Of a stretch of DNA of 64,000 bases, positions 17,115 through 26,757 are shown piece after piece. The notes below the pieces were generated by a model. It ran no database searches, was not told the DNA's origin, and saw only the letters and a program-made list of their open reading frames with translations. Position numbers and translations under genes: made by a program. Location of the stretch: the NCBI RefSeq assembly GCF_004322775.1, contig NZ_CP036403.1:2790001-2854000 (forward strand), read 5' to 3'. The number at the start of each line of letters is the position of its first letter. Position 1 is the stretch's first letter. The DNA comes from Ornithinimicrobium sufpigmenti (GTDB taxonomy: Bacteria > Actinomycetota > Actinomycetes > Actinomycetales > Dermatophilaceae).

Positions 17115-17118
<4 letters not shown>
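16195..17118 (-). CDS. ftsX: Cell-division permease FtsX
   Basis: 307 residues: one membrane segment near residues 22-42, an extracellular domain (about 43-190) holding two cysteines (C at FLCTPD and GCTEGG), then three C-terminal membrane segments of the FtsX/MacB permease fold. It forms the FtsEX complex that transmits ATP hydrolysis to a periplasmic or wall hydrolase, here probably the product of the next gene. Its start overlaps the end of ftsE by 4 bp. Confidence 0.96.
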
Positions 17119-17810
<692 letters not shown>

Positions 17811-17940
17811 GGGGGGGGACGGCTCCGTGACTACCGATGACGTTGGGACGTATGTGTCGGCTGTGACAACGAGAACACGGTAGCCCAGAAGGCGCCGGAG
17901 TCAAGGAAGGCGCGAGCGGGCTTCGCCGATCCCGCGCACT

Positions 17941-19275
17941 ATGGTCAGCGACATGGACCTCGACCTCAGCCCCCACGGTCCGGCCCCCTGGATGGATCCG
18001 GCGCACTACTGGCCCGCACTGTCCGCCGCCGTGACCGGCCGCGGCTACCCGCTGGTCACGGTCGACCTCACCGCGTTGGAGGGCAATGCCGCCGACCTGG
18101 TGCGGCGAGCGGGCGGGATGACCATCCGGGTGGCCAGCAAGTCGGTGCGCTGTCGTCCGGTGGCGGAGGCGGTCCTGGCCCTGCACGGGTATGCCGGCCT
18201 GCTGGCCTACTCGCTCCCGGAGGCGGTCTGGGCCGCCGGTTGGTGCGAGGACGTCCTCATGGGGTATCCCACCACCGACCAGACCGCCATCGCCGAGCTG
18301 CTCGACGACGACCTGGCGCTGGCTCGCGTCACGCTGATGATCGACTCGACCGACCATCTGGACGCCGTTGACGCGGTCCGTCCGGCTCGGGAACGGCCCG
18401 AGGTGCGGGTCGCCATCGACCTCGACCTGGCCTACGAGCCGCCCCGGGCCGGCCGGGTCACCGGACGGGTCGGTGTGTACCGCTCCCCGGTCGCCGCCGC
18501 CGAGCAGGCGCAGGAGCTGGCCCGCACGGTGGTGGACCGGCCCGGGTTCCGGCTGGTCGGGGCCATGGGGTACGAGGCCCAGATCGCCGGCGTGGGTGAC
18601 GCGCTGCCCCCTACCCCGCCGGGGCTCCGCCACGGGCCGCGGGCCCTGGTCGAGCACGCCCGGACGCTGGTGCTGCGTCGCCTGCAGGCCGACTCCTGGG
18701 TCGACGTGGTGCACCGGCGGGCCGCCATGGTCGCCGCCGTCAGCGAGGTGGCGGAGGCGGCCGGCACACCCCTGGAGATGGTCAACGGGGGCGGCACGGG
18801 CTCCGTGCACCTCACCCGCGACGACCCGTCGGTGACCGAGATCGCGGCCGGCTCTGGACTTTTCGGGCCGGGGCTCTTCGACCGCTACCGCGCCTTCGCC
18901 CCTGCCCCCGCCGCGGCCTTCGCCCTGCCCGTGGTGCGCCGTCCGGCCGCCGATATCGCCACCGTGGCCGGCGGAGGGTGGATCGCCTCCGGCCCGCCGG
19001 GCCCGGACCGGGTCCCGACCGTGACCTGGCCCCGTGAGGTCGAGCTGATCAGCCACGAGGGGGTGGGCGAGGTGCAGACCCCGCTGCGGGGCGAGGGGGC
19101 GCGCGACCTGGCGGTCGGCGACCTCACCTGGTGGCGCCATGCGAAGGCCGGCGAGCTGGCCGAGCACACCAACGCCCTGGTGCTGGTCCGCTCGCGGGTC
19201 CAGGACGGAGAGGTCGTGGCCGAGGTGGAGGAGACCGTGCCGACCTACCGGGGTGAGGGCAAGGCCTTCGGATGA
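17941..19275 (+). CDS. PLP-dependent amino acid deaminase/aldolase (fold-type III, D-threonine aldolase-like)
   Basis: 444 residues with an alanine-racemase-type TIM barrel. The PLP lysine is probably K in RVASKSVRCRPV (about residue 61). NGGGTGS binds the phosphate, and the C-terminal D-threonine-aldolase-like domain has the HTNALVLV region near the end. Relatives cleave or deaminate D-hydroxy amino acids. Its stop overlaps the start of an FAD lactone oxidase (ATGA), so the pair is co-translated. ATG 17941 overlaps a CACTAT -10-like box; ATG 17953 is a plausible leaderless start. The substrate is not known. Confidence 0.85.
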   Translation: MVSDMDLDLSPHGPAPWMDPAHYWPALSAAVTGRGYPLVTVDLTALEGNAADLVRRAGGMTIRVASKSVRCRPVAEAVLALHGYAGLLAYSLPEAVWAAGWCEDVLMGYPTTDQTAIAELLDDDLALARVTLMIDSTDHLDAVDAVRPARERPEVRVAIDLDLAYEPPRAGRVTGRVGVYRSPVAAAEQAQELARTVVDRPGFRLVGAMGYEAQIAGVGDALPPTPPGLRHGPRALVEHARTLVLRRLQADSWVDVVHRRAAMVAAVSEVAEAAGTPLEMVNGGGTGSVHLTRDDPSVTEIAAGSGLFGPGLFDRYRAFAPAPAAAFALPVVRRPAADIATVAGGGWIASGPPGPDRVPTVTWPREVELISHEGVGEVQTPLRGEGARDLAVGDLTWWRHAKAGELAEHTNALVLVRSRVQDGEVVAEVEETVPTYRGEGKAFG

Positions 19276-20618
19276 GGCCCGGCCGCGGGGCACGCCCGGC
19301 GTGGAGCAACTGGTCGGGGTCCGTCACCGCCGACCCGGTGCGCGTGGAGCACCCCCGCTCCGTCGACGACGTGGTGACCGTCGTGCACCGAGCTCGGGCG
19401 CAGGACCTGCGGGTGAAGCCCGTCGGGTCGGGTCACTCCTTCTCCCCCGTGGCGCAGGCACCCGACGTCCAGGTCCGGCTGGACGGGCTCACGGGGCTGG
19501 TCTCCGCCGACCCGGGGACCCGACGCGTCACCCTGCGCGCCGGGACGCCGCTGCACGCCATACCCGCGCTCGTCGACCCGCTCGGGCTCGCCATGACCAA
19601 CCTGGGCGACATCGACCGCCAGACGGTCTCCGGCGCCGTGTCGACCGGGACGCACGGCACCGGGCTGGCCTTCGGCGGCCTGTCGACCCAGGTGGTGGCC
19701 CTCACCCTCGTCGACGGCACCGGCGTCGTGCAGACCTTCGGCGAGGACGACCCCGACCTGGCCGGAGCAGTCGTCTCGCTCGGCGCGCTGGGCGTCGTCA
19801 CCGAGCTGACGCTGCAGTGCACGGACGCGTTCACGCTGGCCCTGGTGGAGCGGCCCGAGCCCCTGGCGCACGTCCTGGACGACTTCGCCGAACGCTGCCG
19901 GCTCGAGGACCATCTGGAGTTCTTCTGGTTCCCGGGTACGGACGTGGCCCTGACCAAGACCGGCACCCGGCTGCCTGCCGACGCCCCACGGGCGCCGTTG
20001 TCGCGGCGGCGCCGCGTGCTGGAGGACGAGCTGCTCGCCCACCGGGTGTACGAGCTGGTGTGCAGGGTCGGTGCCCGTCTGCCCCGCGTCGTCCCCCTGC
20101 TGAACCGGGTCGGTGCGGCGACCGTGGGCAACCGCAGCGTGACCGACCGCTCGGACCGGGTCTTCGCCACGTCCCGGTCCGTCCGCTTCCACGAGACGGA
20201 GTGGGCGGTCCCGCTGGCGGCGCTGACCTCTGTGCAGCGCGAGATCGACGCGGCCCTGCGCCGCCGCGGCTGGACGCCCAGCTTCCCGCTGGAGTTCCGT
20301 GCCACCGCGGCGGACGACCGGTGGCTCTCCACCGCCTACGGGCGCGAGAGCGGGTATGTGGCCGCGCACCTCTACCACCGGGAGGACCCGGGCCCCTACT
20401 TCCGACTGGTGCGCGACATCGCGCTGGCCCACGACGGCCGGCCGCACTGGGGCAAGATGCACGACCTGGACCACCGGGCCCTGACCGACCTGCTGCCCCG
20501 CATGGGTGACTTCGTGGCGCTCCGCGAGCGGCTGGACCCCGGCCGGGTCTTCGCCAACGCCTACCTGGAGCAGGTGCTTCCCGGCGCCGTGCGTGACGGG
20601 CAGGCCAGCGGCGGGTGA
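19272..20618 (+). CDS. FAD-linked sugar-lactone oxidase (D-arabinono/L-gulono-lactone oxidase family)
   Basis: 448 residues. The N-terminal PCMH FAD domain contains VGSGHSFSP, whose His is the usual covalent flavin site, and SGAVSTGTHGTG. The C-terminal ALO domain carries the characteristic HWGK near residue 395 (PHWGKMHDLD). The family oxidises aldono-1,4-lactones or alditols using oxygen or another acceptor. It overlaps the upstream aldolase by 4 bp. The true substrate cannot be read from the sequence. Confidence 0.88.
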   Translation: MRPGRGARPAWSNWSGSVTADPVRVEHPRSVDDVVTVVHRARAQDLRVKPVGSGHSFSPVAQAPDVQVRLDGLTGLVSADPGTRRVTLRAGTPLHAIPALVDPLGLAMTNLGDIDRQTVSGAVSTGTHGTGLAFGGLSTQVVALTLVDGTGVVQTFGEDDPDLAGAVVSLGALGVVTELTLQCTDAFTLALVERPEPLAHVLDDFAERCRLEDHLEFFWFPGTDVALTKTGTRLPADAPRAPLSRRRRVLEDELLAHRVYELVCRVGARLPRVVPLLNRVGAATVGNRSVTDRSDRVFATSRSVRFHETEWAVPLAALTSVQREIDAALRRRGWTPSFPLEFRATAADDRWLSTAYGRESGYVAAHLYHREDPGPYFRLVRDIALAHDGRPHWGKMHDLDHRALTDLLPRMGDFVALRERLDPGRVFANAYLEQVLPGAVRDGQASGG

Positions 20619-20741
20619 ACTGTGGGCTGCTGCGTCCGCGAGCAGCCCCGTGTGTCGGACCCGCGCGGTAGTTTGGCTTTCGTCCCCAGCCGCACCCCGC
20701 CCGGTGTGCCGGCACCTTCACCTGGACTGGAGAAGACCGCG

Positions 20742-23216
20742 ATGAACCCACTTCACCGCCTGCGGCGCATCCTCGCGCTGGGCGCCACCGGTGCACTCAT
20801 GGCCACCGGTCTGATCACCCTGGCACCCACGGCGCAGGCAGCCGGTGACGGCTTGATCGTCCATGAGTTCTACGGGCGCGGCGGGTCCGCCAACCAGCCC
20901 TACACGCACAAGTTCGTCGAGCTGTACAACCCGACGGAGGCGGCGGTCGACCTGTCGGGCACCTCGCTGCAGTACCGCAGCGCCACCGGCACCGGCAACG
21001 CCAACGGGGTCACCGCCCTGTCCGGCACGGTCCCGGCAGAGGGCTACTTCCTCATCCAGCTGCCGGGGAACGCCGGCAACGGCGAGGCGCTGCCCGCCCC
21101 GGACCTGGTCAGCACCATCAACCCTTCGGGCACCACGGGCACGATCTTCCTGGCCGAGACCACTACCGCGACCAGCCCCGACAACCTGGACCTGGTCATC
21201 GACAAGCTCGGGTACGGCGGCTCCAACAGCCCCGAGGGGACGGCCGCGCCCTACCCGGGCAGCAACTCCAGCCCAGGCTCGCTGACCCGGACCGGACATC
21301 TCGACACCGACGACAACGCCGCCGACTTCACCTTCAGCGAGCGGGTGACCCCCCAGAACAGTGGTGGTGACGGCAGCGACCCCGACCCCGGTCCCGACCC
21401 GGAGCCGGTCGCGGTGACGATCGCCGAGATCCAGGGCACCGGCAGCACGACTCCCTACGCCGGCCAGGAGGTCATCACGCAGGGCGTGGTGACGGCCGCC
21501 TACCCCACGGGCGGCTTCCGCGGCGTCTACCTGCAGACGCCGGGCACCGGCGGCACCGCCAAGGTCCCTGGCGACGCCTCGGACGGCATCTTCGTCTTCT
21601 CCGACTGGGCCGCGGAGAACCTCCAGATCGGCGACTGCGTCGACGTCGAGGGCACGGCCGGGGAGTACAACGGCCTGACCCAGCTCAGCCAGGTCTTCGC
21701 CTCCTCGGCGCAGGGCTGCGCCGCGGTGACGCCGACCCCGGTGGCCACCCTGCCCGCCACCGACGCGGAGAAGGAGGTGTACGAGGGGATGCTCGTGCAC
21801 CCGCAGGGCACCTACACCATCACCAACAACTACGCGCTGAACCAGTACGGCCAGATCGGTCTGGCGGTCGGTGACGAGCCCCTCTACACCGCCACCGACG
21901 TGGTGGAGCCGGGTGCTGAGGCGGAGGCCTATGAGGCCGAGAACCTCCGCCGGTACATCACCCTGGACGACGGCTCGTCCTGGAACTACCTGACCAACAG
22001 CACCGCCCAGGACACGCCGCTGCCCTACCTCTCGGCGGAGGAGCCGCACCGCACGGGCTCCCAGGTCACCTTCGAGCAGCCGGTCATCCTCGACTACCGC
22101 TTCCAGTGGAACTACCAGCCCACCGGCCAGGTCGTCGGCGCCGACAGCCCCTTCGACCCGGTGGTCTCCGAGAACGACCGGGAGTATGCCGTGCCCGAGG
22201 TCGGCGGCAACATCCAGATCGGTGCCTTCAACGTGCTGAACTACTTCACCGACCTGGGTGAGGACGAACCCGGTTGCGCCTTCTACGCCGACCGGGACGG
22301 CAACCCGGTGGCGACCGACTTCTGCGAGGTGCGCGGCGCCTGGAGCCGGGCGGCCTTCGAAAACCAGCAGGCCAAGATCGTGGCGGCGATCAACGAGATG
22401 GACGCCGACGTGCTGGGTCTGCAGGAGATCGAGGCCAACTCGGCACTGTCCTACAAGGACCTGCCGCGCGACGTCGCGATGGCCGACCTGGTCGGGGCGC
22501 TCAACGAGGCCGCCGGCTTCACACGGTGGGCCTACGTGCCCTCGCCGGTCGGGCAGGTGCCGGCCAACGAGGACATCATCCGCACCGGGTTCATCTACAA
22601 CCCGAGCACCGTGCAGCTGCTCGGCCCCTCGCGCATCCTGCTCGACGACGCCTTCGCCAACGCGCGCTACCCGCTGTCGCAGAAGTTCAAGGCCCGGCAG
22701 ACCGGCCACCCGTTCGTGGCCATCAACAACCACTTCAAGTCCAAGGGCTCCGGCGAGGACGACGGCACGGGCCAGGGCCTGGCCAACCCCTCGCGCGAGG
22801 CCCAGTCCCGGGCGCTGACCGAGTGGGTGGACTCCCAGTTCTGCGGCGAGGCGGTCTTCCTCATGGGCGACTTCAACGCCTACAGCAGGGAGACCCCCGT
22901 CCAGATCATCGAGGCGGCCGGCTTCACCAACACCGCCAAGGCGTACGAGCCGGACTCCACCACCTACCAGTTCTCCGGGCGCCTGGGCTCCCTGGACCAC
23001 ATCTTCGCCAACGACAAGGCGATGCGCCTGGTCACCGGGGCCGCGGTCTGGTACATCAACGGTGATGAGTCGATCGCCTTCCAGTACAGCCGGCGCAACT
23101 ACAACGTCGTCGACTTCCACGCCGACGACCCGTTCGCCAGCTCCGACCACGACCCGACCGTGGTGGGCCTGGACACTGGCCCGCGCGGCAAGGGGAAGGG
23201 CAAGGTCAAGGGCTGA
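20742..23216 (+). CDS. Secreted ExeM/NucH-family nuclease with lamin-tail domain
   Basis: 824 residues. The signal peptide is LALGATGALMATGLITLAP..AQA, cleaved after about residue 33. A lamin-tail domain follows (IVHEFYGRGG to about residue 190), then a Pro/Asp linker, an OB-fold-like region (about 230-340) and an endonuclease/exonuclease/phosphatase domain (about 490-810) with GAFNVLNY, LQEIEAN, MGDFNAY and SSDHDPTV. It ends GKGKGKVKG. Such proteins degrade extracellular DNA for phosphate scavenging or biofilm turnover. No LPXTG or membrane anchor is seen. The ATG at 20742 follows GGAGAAG. Confidence 0.93.
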   Translation: MNPLHRLRRILALGATGALMATGLITLAPTAQAAGDGLIVHEFYGRGGSANQPYTHKFVELYNPTEAAVDLSGTSLQYRSATGTGNANGVTALSGTVPAEGYFLIQLPGNAGNGEALPAPDLVSTINPSGTTGTIFLAETTTATSPDNLDLVIDKLGYGGSNSPEGTAAPYPGSNSSPGSLTRTGHLDTDDNAADFTFSERVTPQNSGGDGSDPDPGPDPEPVAVTIAEIQGTGSTTPYAGQEVITQGVVTAAYPTGGFRGVYLQTPGTGGTAKVPGDASDGIFVFSDWAAENLQIGDCVDVEGTAGEYNGLTQLSQVFASSAQGCAAVTPTPVATLPATDAEKEVYEGMLVHPQGTYTITNNYALNQYGQIGLAVGDEPLYTATDVVEPGAEAEAYEAENLRRYITLDDGSSWNYLTNSTAQDTPLPYLSAEEPHRTGSQVTFEQPVILDYRFQWNYQPTGQVVGADSPFDPVVSENDREYAVPEVGGNIQIGAFNVLNYFTDLGEDEPGCAFYADRDGNPVATDFCEVRGAWSRAAFENQQAKIVAAINEMDADVLGLQEIEANSALSYKDLPRDVAMADLVGALNEAAGFTRWAYVPSPVGQVPANEDIIRTGFIYNPSTVQLLGPSRILLDDAFANARYPLSQKFKARQTGHPFVAINNHFKSKGSGEDDGTGQGLANPSREAQSRALTEWVDSQFCGEAVFLMGDFNAYSRETPVQIIEAAGFTNTAKAYEPDSTTYQFSGRLGSLDHIFANDKAMRLVTGAAVWYINGDESIAFQYSRRNYNVVDFHADDPFASSDHDPTVVGLDTGPRGKGKGKVKG

Positions 23217-23234
23217 CCTCGGCGGACCCAGGGG

Positions 23235-24743
23235 TCAGCTGCTGCCGCGCCGACGACCGCGCAGCGCCCGACCCGCCGCCCGGACCGGGGCGAGCGGGTC
23301 GGGCCGGCGCAGGGGCGCCATCAGCCGCGTGATGGCAGCCCGCTTCCAGCCGGGGTGGGGCGGGTAGACGACGCCGAGCGTGTCCGGGGTGCCCGGTTTG
23401 ACCAGGACGGACCGGTGGTGGCTGAACTCCTCGACCGAAGCCCGGCCGTGGTAGGCACCCATCCCGGAGGCACCGACCCCGCCGAAGGGCAGGTCGGGGG
23501 CGACGATGTGCAGCAGGGGCGCGCCGATCGTCATACCTCCGGAGGTGGTGCGCTGCTCGAAGGTGCGCCGCACCTGCTCGTCGGAGGAGAAGACGTAGAG
23601 GGCCAGCGGGTGCTCCCGCGCACGGACGAACTCGACCCCTGCCTCGGCGTCGGCGACGGTCACCACGGGCAGGATCGGGCCGAAGATCTCCTCCTGCATG
23701 AGCGGCGAGGAGGGGTCCGGGTCGGCGATCACCGTGGGCGCGACATAGTGACGGTCCTGCGCATCGTGTTCCCCGCCGACCACCACCTCGCCGCCGTGCC
23801 CGTCGAGCAGCCCGACCAGACGGTCGTGGTGCCGGCCGTTGACGATGCGGCCCAGGTCGGTGCTGGTCCGCGGGTCGGCGCCGAAAAAGGCGCGGACCGC
23901 CTCCTCCAGGGCGGTGAGCAGCGGCTCTCGCGCCTCGGGGGTGACCAGGACGTAGTCGGGGGCGATACAGGTCTGGCCGGCGTTGGTGAACTTGCCCCAG
24001 GCGAGGCGGCGAGCCACGACGTCGGCGTCCATCGTGGCGTCCACGAAGGCCGGTGACTTGCCACCGAGCTCGAGCGTGACCGGTGTCAGGTGCTCGGCGG
24101 CCGCGCGCATGACGACCTTGCCGACCTCGGTGGACCCGGTGAAGACGATGTGGTCGAAGCGCTGCTCGAGCAGCGCCGTCGTCTCCGGCACCCCGCCCGT
24201 CACCACCTGCACCACCTCGGGCGGCAGGTGCTGGGGCACCAGGCGGGTGAGCAGAGCGGCCACCCGCGGCGTGACCTCGCTCGGCTTCAGCACGGCCGTG
24301 TTGCCCGCGGCGAGCGCCCCCGCCAGCGGGGTGAGCAGCAGCTGCACGGGGTAGTTCCACGGCGCGATGACCAGCACGACGCCCTTGGGCTGCAGCTGGA
24401 TGCGGGCCGAGGCAGGCTGCAGGGTCACCGGCACCGACACCGGGCGCGGGGCGGTCCACCGGTCCAGGTGCGCGACCAGGTGATCGATCTCCTGCACGGT
24501 CGTCCAGGTCTCGGTGAGCCGCACCTCGAGTGCCGGCTTGCCGACGTCGGCGGTGACCGCCGCGTTGATCTCGTCCTCGTGCTCGACGACCAACCGCCGC
24601 AGGGCGGCCAGGTGCTCACGGCGGCGGTCCAGGCCCAGGGTCGTCCCGGAGCGCACGGTGTGCCGCAGCCTCTCCAGGTCCAGCCCGGCGAGCAGCGGTC
24701 CGGCGTGGCGGGGTTCGTCGGTGACGTACGGCATAGGGGCCAT
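23235..24743 (-). CDS. Aldehyde dehydrogenase family protein
   Basis: 502 residues of the NAD(P)-dependent ALDH superfamily. It shows IAPWNYPVQLLLTPL, FTGSTEVGK, the general base in LELGGKSPAFVD, and the nucleophile in FTNAGQTCIAPDYV. EEIFGPILPVV and PFGGVGASGMGAYHG are also typical. The C-terminal tail beyond the PLRRPDPLAPV region is basic, as in ALDHs that associate with membranes and act on fatty or aromatic aldehydes (inference). ATG 24743 has GAGG upstream; the longer frame is not supported. It is divergent from the Mrp operon. Confidence 0.92.
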   Translation of the reverse strand: MAPMPYVTDEPRHAGPLLAGLDLERLRHTVRSGTTLGLDRRREHLAALRRLVVEHEDEINAAVTADVGKPALEVRLTETWTTVQEIDHLVAHLDRWTAPRPVSVPVTLQPASARIQLQPKGVVLVIAPWNYPVQLLLTPLAGALAAGNTAVLKPSEVTPRVAALLTRLVPQHLPPEVVQVVTGGVPETTALLEQRFDHIVFTGSTEVGKVVMRAAAEHLTPVTLELGGKSPAFVDATMDADVVARRLAWGKFTNAGQTCIAPDYVLVTPEAREPLLTALEEAVRAFFGADPRTSTDLGRIVNGRHHDRLVGLLDGHGGEVVVGGEHDAQDRHYVAPTVIADPDPSSPLMQEEIFGPILPVVTVADAEAGVEFVRAREHPLALYVFSSDEQVRRTFEQRTTSGGMTIGAPLLHIVAPDLPFGGVGASGMGAYHGRASVEEFSHHRSVLVKPGTPDTLGVVYPPHPGWKRAAITRLMAPLRRPDPLAPVRAAGRALRGRRRGSS

Positions 24744-24837
24744 GCTGCCTCGCCCACCTGGGAGGTGCAGGGCCTGCCGTGGGAGCATGGAGAGGCACGC
24801 AGCCCCGACCCCGGTGACAGCACCAGCCCTCTGTGCC

Positions 24838-25101
24838 ATGACTGATCTCGTCCTGACCGTCGTCCTCGTCGTCCTGGTCCTCAACGTGCTTGCCTGCCTG
24901 GTCCGCGTCCTGGGTGGACCCACCGCGCGGGACCGGCTGCTGGGGGTCGTGCTGGCCGGCACCACCGGTGCAGCGGTGCTGCTGGTCACCGCGGTGCTGG
25001 CGGAGGTCCCGGCCGTACTGGACGCGGCCCTGGCGGTGGTCGCCCTGGCCACGGTCACGGTGCTCGCGAGGGTGGGCGCCGAGCGTGAGGCGAGGGCGTG
25101 A
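24838..25101 (+). CDS. mrpF: Mrp-type antiporter subunit F
   Basis: 87 residues with three membrane helices and the RVLGGPTARDRLLGV motif between helices 1 and 2, typical of MrpF/MnhF. It is the first gene of an eight-gene operon in which every junction overlaps. No clear ribosome site precedes the ATG, so the mRNA may be leaderless or the start slightly different. The complex would exchange monovalent cations for protons across the inner membrane. Confidence 0.88.
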   Translation: MTDLVLTVVLVVLVLNVLACLVRVLGGPTARDRLLGVVLAGTTGAAVLLVTAVLAEVPAVLDAALAVVALATVTVLARVGAEREARA

Positions 25102-25481
25102 CCTGGGCAGCCTGGTGGACGCTGCTGCTAGCCGTCCCGGGGGTGTTCTTCGTCAGCGTGGGCACGCTGGGCCTGCTGCGCCTGGGTGACCTGCACAGCC
25201 GGATCCACGCCCTGACCAAGGCCGACACCCTCGGGCTGGGCCTCATCGTGCTGGCCGTACTCCCCCACGCCGGCTCGGTCGGCGTCGCCGCCAAGATGCT
25301 GCTCGTCTGGGGCCTGGCCCTGGTCTCGGCCGCGACGATCGCCCACCTGATGGCGCGGGGTGCGCCGCCGCGCGGGCTGGTGGAGGGCGGCGACCGCGAG
25401 AGCACCGGCACCGGCCACGGGGGGAAGGCGGGGGCCGGTCACCGCGAGCGCACCGGTGACCCCGCGGAGGGCCCACGATGA
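25098..25481 (+). CDS. mrpG: Mrp-type antiporter subunit G
   Basis: 127 residues with three helices and the family sequence GLLRLGDLHSRIHALTKADTLGLG. A Gly/Arg/Glu-rich cytosolic tail of about 35 residues is longer than usual. The GTG start overlaps mrpF by 4 bp. Confidence 0.9.
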   Translation: MTWAAWWTLLLAVPGVFFVSVGTLGLLRLGDLHSRIHALTKADTLGLGLIVLAVLPHAGSVGVAAKMLLVWGLALVSAATIAHLMARGAPPRGLVEGGDRESTGTGHGGKAGAGHRERTGDPAEGPR

Positions 25482-26470
25482 GCCTGCGCGACGTCACCGC
25501 ACTCGAGCTGGTCGTGGGCTGTGGGGTGATCGCCGTCGCCATGGTCGCGCTGCTGGTCCCCAGGCGCCTGGCCGCGGCCGTCTCCTTCCTCATCTTCGGG
25601 GTGCTGCTCTCGGTCCTGTGGGCCCTGGCCGGTGCACCGGACGTCGCCCTGGCTGAGGCCGCCCTCGGCGCTGGCGTGACCGGGGTGCTCTTCATCGAGG
25701 CGGTCAGCCGGTCACGCACCCCGACCCCCCGGGACGTCGCCGGTCCCCGGCCCTGGCTGACGGCCCTCTTCACGGTCGGCGCCGCGGCCCTGCTCACCCT
25801 CGGGCTGGCACCTGCCCTGTGGCGGGCCGCGACGCCGCTGGAGGGGGCCACCGCGGGGCTCTCCGGGGCCGTCACGCAGGCCCTGCCGCAGACAGGCGTC
25901 GAGCACGCCGTCACCGGGGTGCTGCTCAACCTGCGCTCCTACGACACCTTTCTGGAGATCGTCGTCCTCCTCGTCGCGGTGCTGGCGGCCTTGGCGGTGG
26001 GCCGACCCGAGCGCATCACGGGAGCGACCAGCTCCCCCGCCGCCCCGACGCCGGCCGCGACGGCGGTCCCGGCGGTCCCGGCGGTCCCGCCACTGCAGAC
26101 CGGGGCCACCGCACTGCTGGTGCCTGCCTTGGTGCTGCTCGCTGCATGGCTGCTGTTCGCCGGGTCCAGCAGGCCGGGCGGAGCCTTCCAGTCGGGCGCG
26201 GTCCTGGCCGCGCTCGTCCTCCTCCTGCACCTAGCCCACCGCCCGGTGCTGCCCATGGGCAGCACCCGGGTCCGGGTCGTGGCCGTGGCGGGCGTGCTGG
26301 CGTTCGTGCTCGTCGCGGCGGTCGGGCCGCTGCTCGGAGGCGCCTGGCTGCAGCTCGACCCCTCCTGGGCCACCCCGGTCATCATCGTCCTGGAGTCCGT
26401 CCTCGCGGTGGCGATCGGGGCCTCGCTCGCCCTGATCGCGCTCACCCTGCGGCAGGGATCGCCGCAGTGA
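25478..26470 (+). CDS. Fused DUF4040 (MrpA C-terminal/MbhD-like) and MrpB subunit
   Basis: 330 residues. The N-terminal part (about 1-85) is DUF4040-like: FGVLLSVLWALAGAPDVALAEAALGAG, shown in outline. In standard Mrp systems this is the C-terminal end of MrpA. After a middle with two helices and an Ala/Pro/Thr-rich linker (about residues 175-210), the C-terminal part is MrpB-like: FAGSSRPGGAFQSGAVLAAL. It overlaps mrpG and the next gene by 4 bp. The fusion is one of several departures from the canonical mrpABCDEFG plan. Confidence 0.85.
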   Translation: MSLRDVTALELVVGCGVIAVAMVALLVPRRLAAAVSFLIFGVLLSVLWALAGAPDVALAEAALGAGVTGVLFIEAVSRSRTPTPRDVAGPRPWLTALFTVGAAALLTLGLAPALWRAATPLEGATAGLSGAVTQALPQTGVEHAVTGVLLNLRSYDTFLEIVVLLVAVLAALAVGRPERITGATSSPAAPTPAATAVPAVPAVPPLQTGATALLVPALVLLAAWLLFAGSSRPGGAFQSGAVLAALVLLLHLAHRPVLPMGSTRVRVVAVAGVLAFVLVAAVGPLLGGAWLQLDPSWATPVIIVLESVLAVAIGASLALIALTLRQGSPQ

Positions 26471-26757
26471 GCGCGGTGGGCTGGTTCCTGCTCGTGGGGG
26501 CGGCGCTGTTCGCCCTCGGCACGGTGCGGCTGCTGACCGCGCCTGACCTGGTCGTCCGGCTGGTGGCGCTCAACATCGCCGGCAGCGGGGCCCTGCTGGC
26601 GCTGGTGGCGCTGGCCGCGCGCACCACGGACCCTGACGCGGTGCCCCACGCGCTGGCGCTGACCGGCATCGTCATCACCGTGGCGGTCACCGGCGTGGGC
26701 CTGGCCGTCGCGCGCCGCCTGGAGAGCGACCCGGAGAGAGGGCAGGACGAGTCGTGA
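26467..26757 (+). CDS. mrpC: Mrp-type antiporter subunit C (NuoK-like)
   Basis: 96 residues, three helices. VRLVALNIAGSGALLALVAL and DAVPHALALTGIVITVAVT, including the PHALALTGIVI signature, fit MrpC/NuoK. The start is GTG 26467, overlapping the previous stop (GTGA); the longer open frame upstream of it is spurious. Confidence 0.9.
   Translation: MSAVGWFLLVGAALFALGTVRLLTAPDLVVRLVALNIAGSGALLALVALAARTTDPDAVPHALALTGIVITVAVTGVGLAVARRLESDPERGQDES

Noticed and set aside
20718..23150. 810-codon minus-strand frame opposite the nuclease gene
   Set aside because: Shadow of the real plus-strand gene, which has signal peptide and catalytic motifs.
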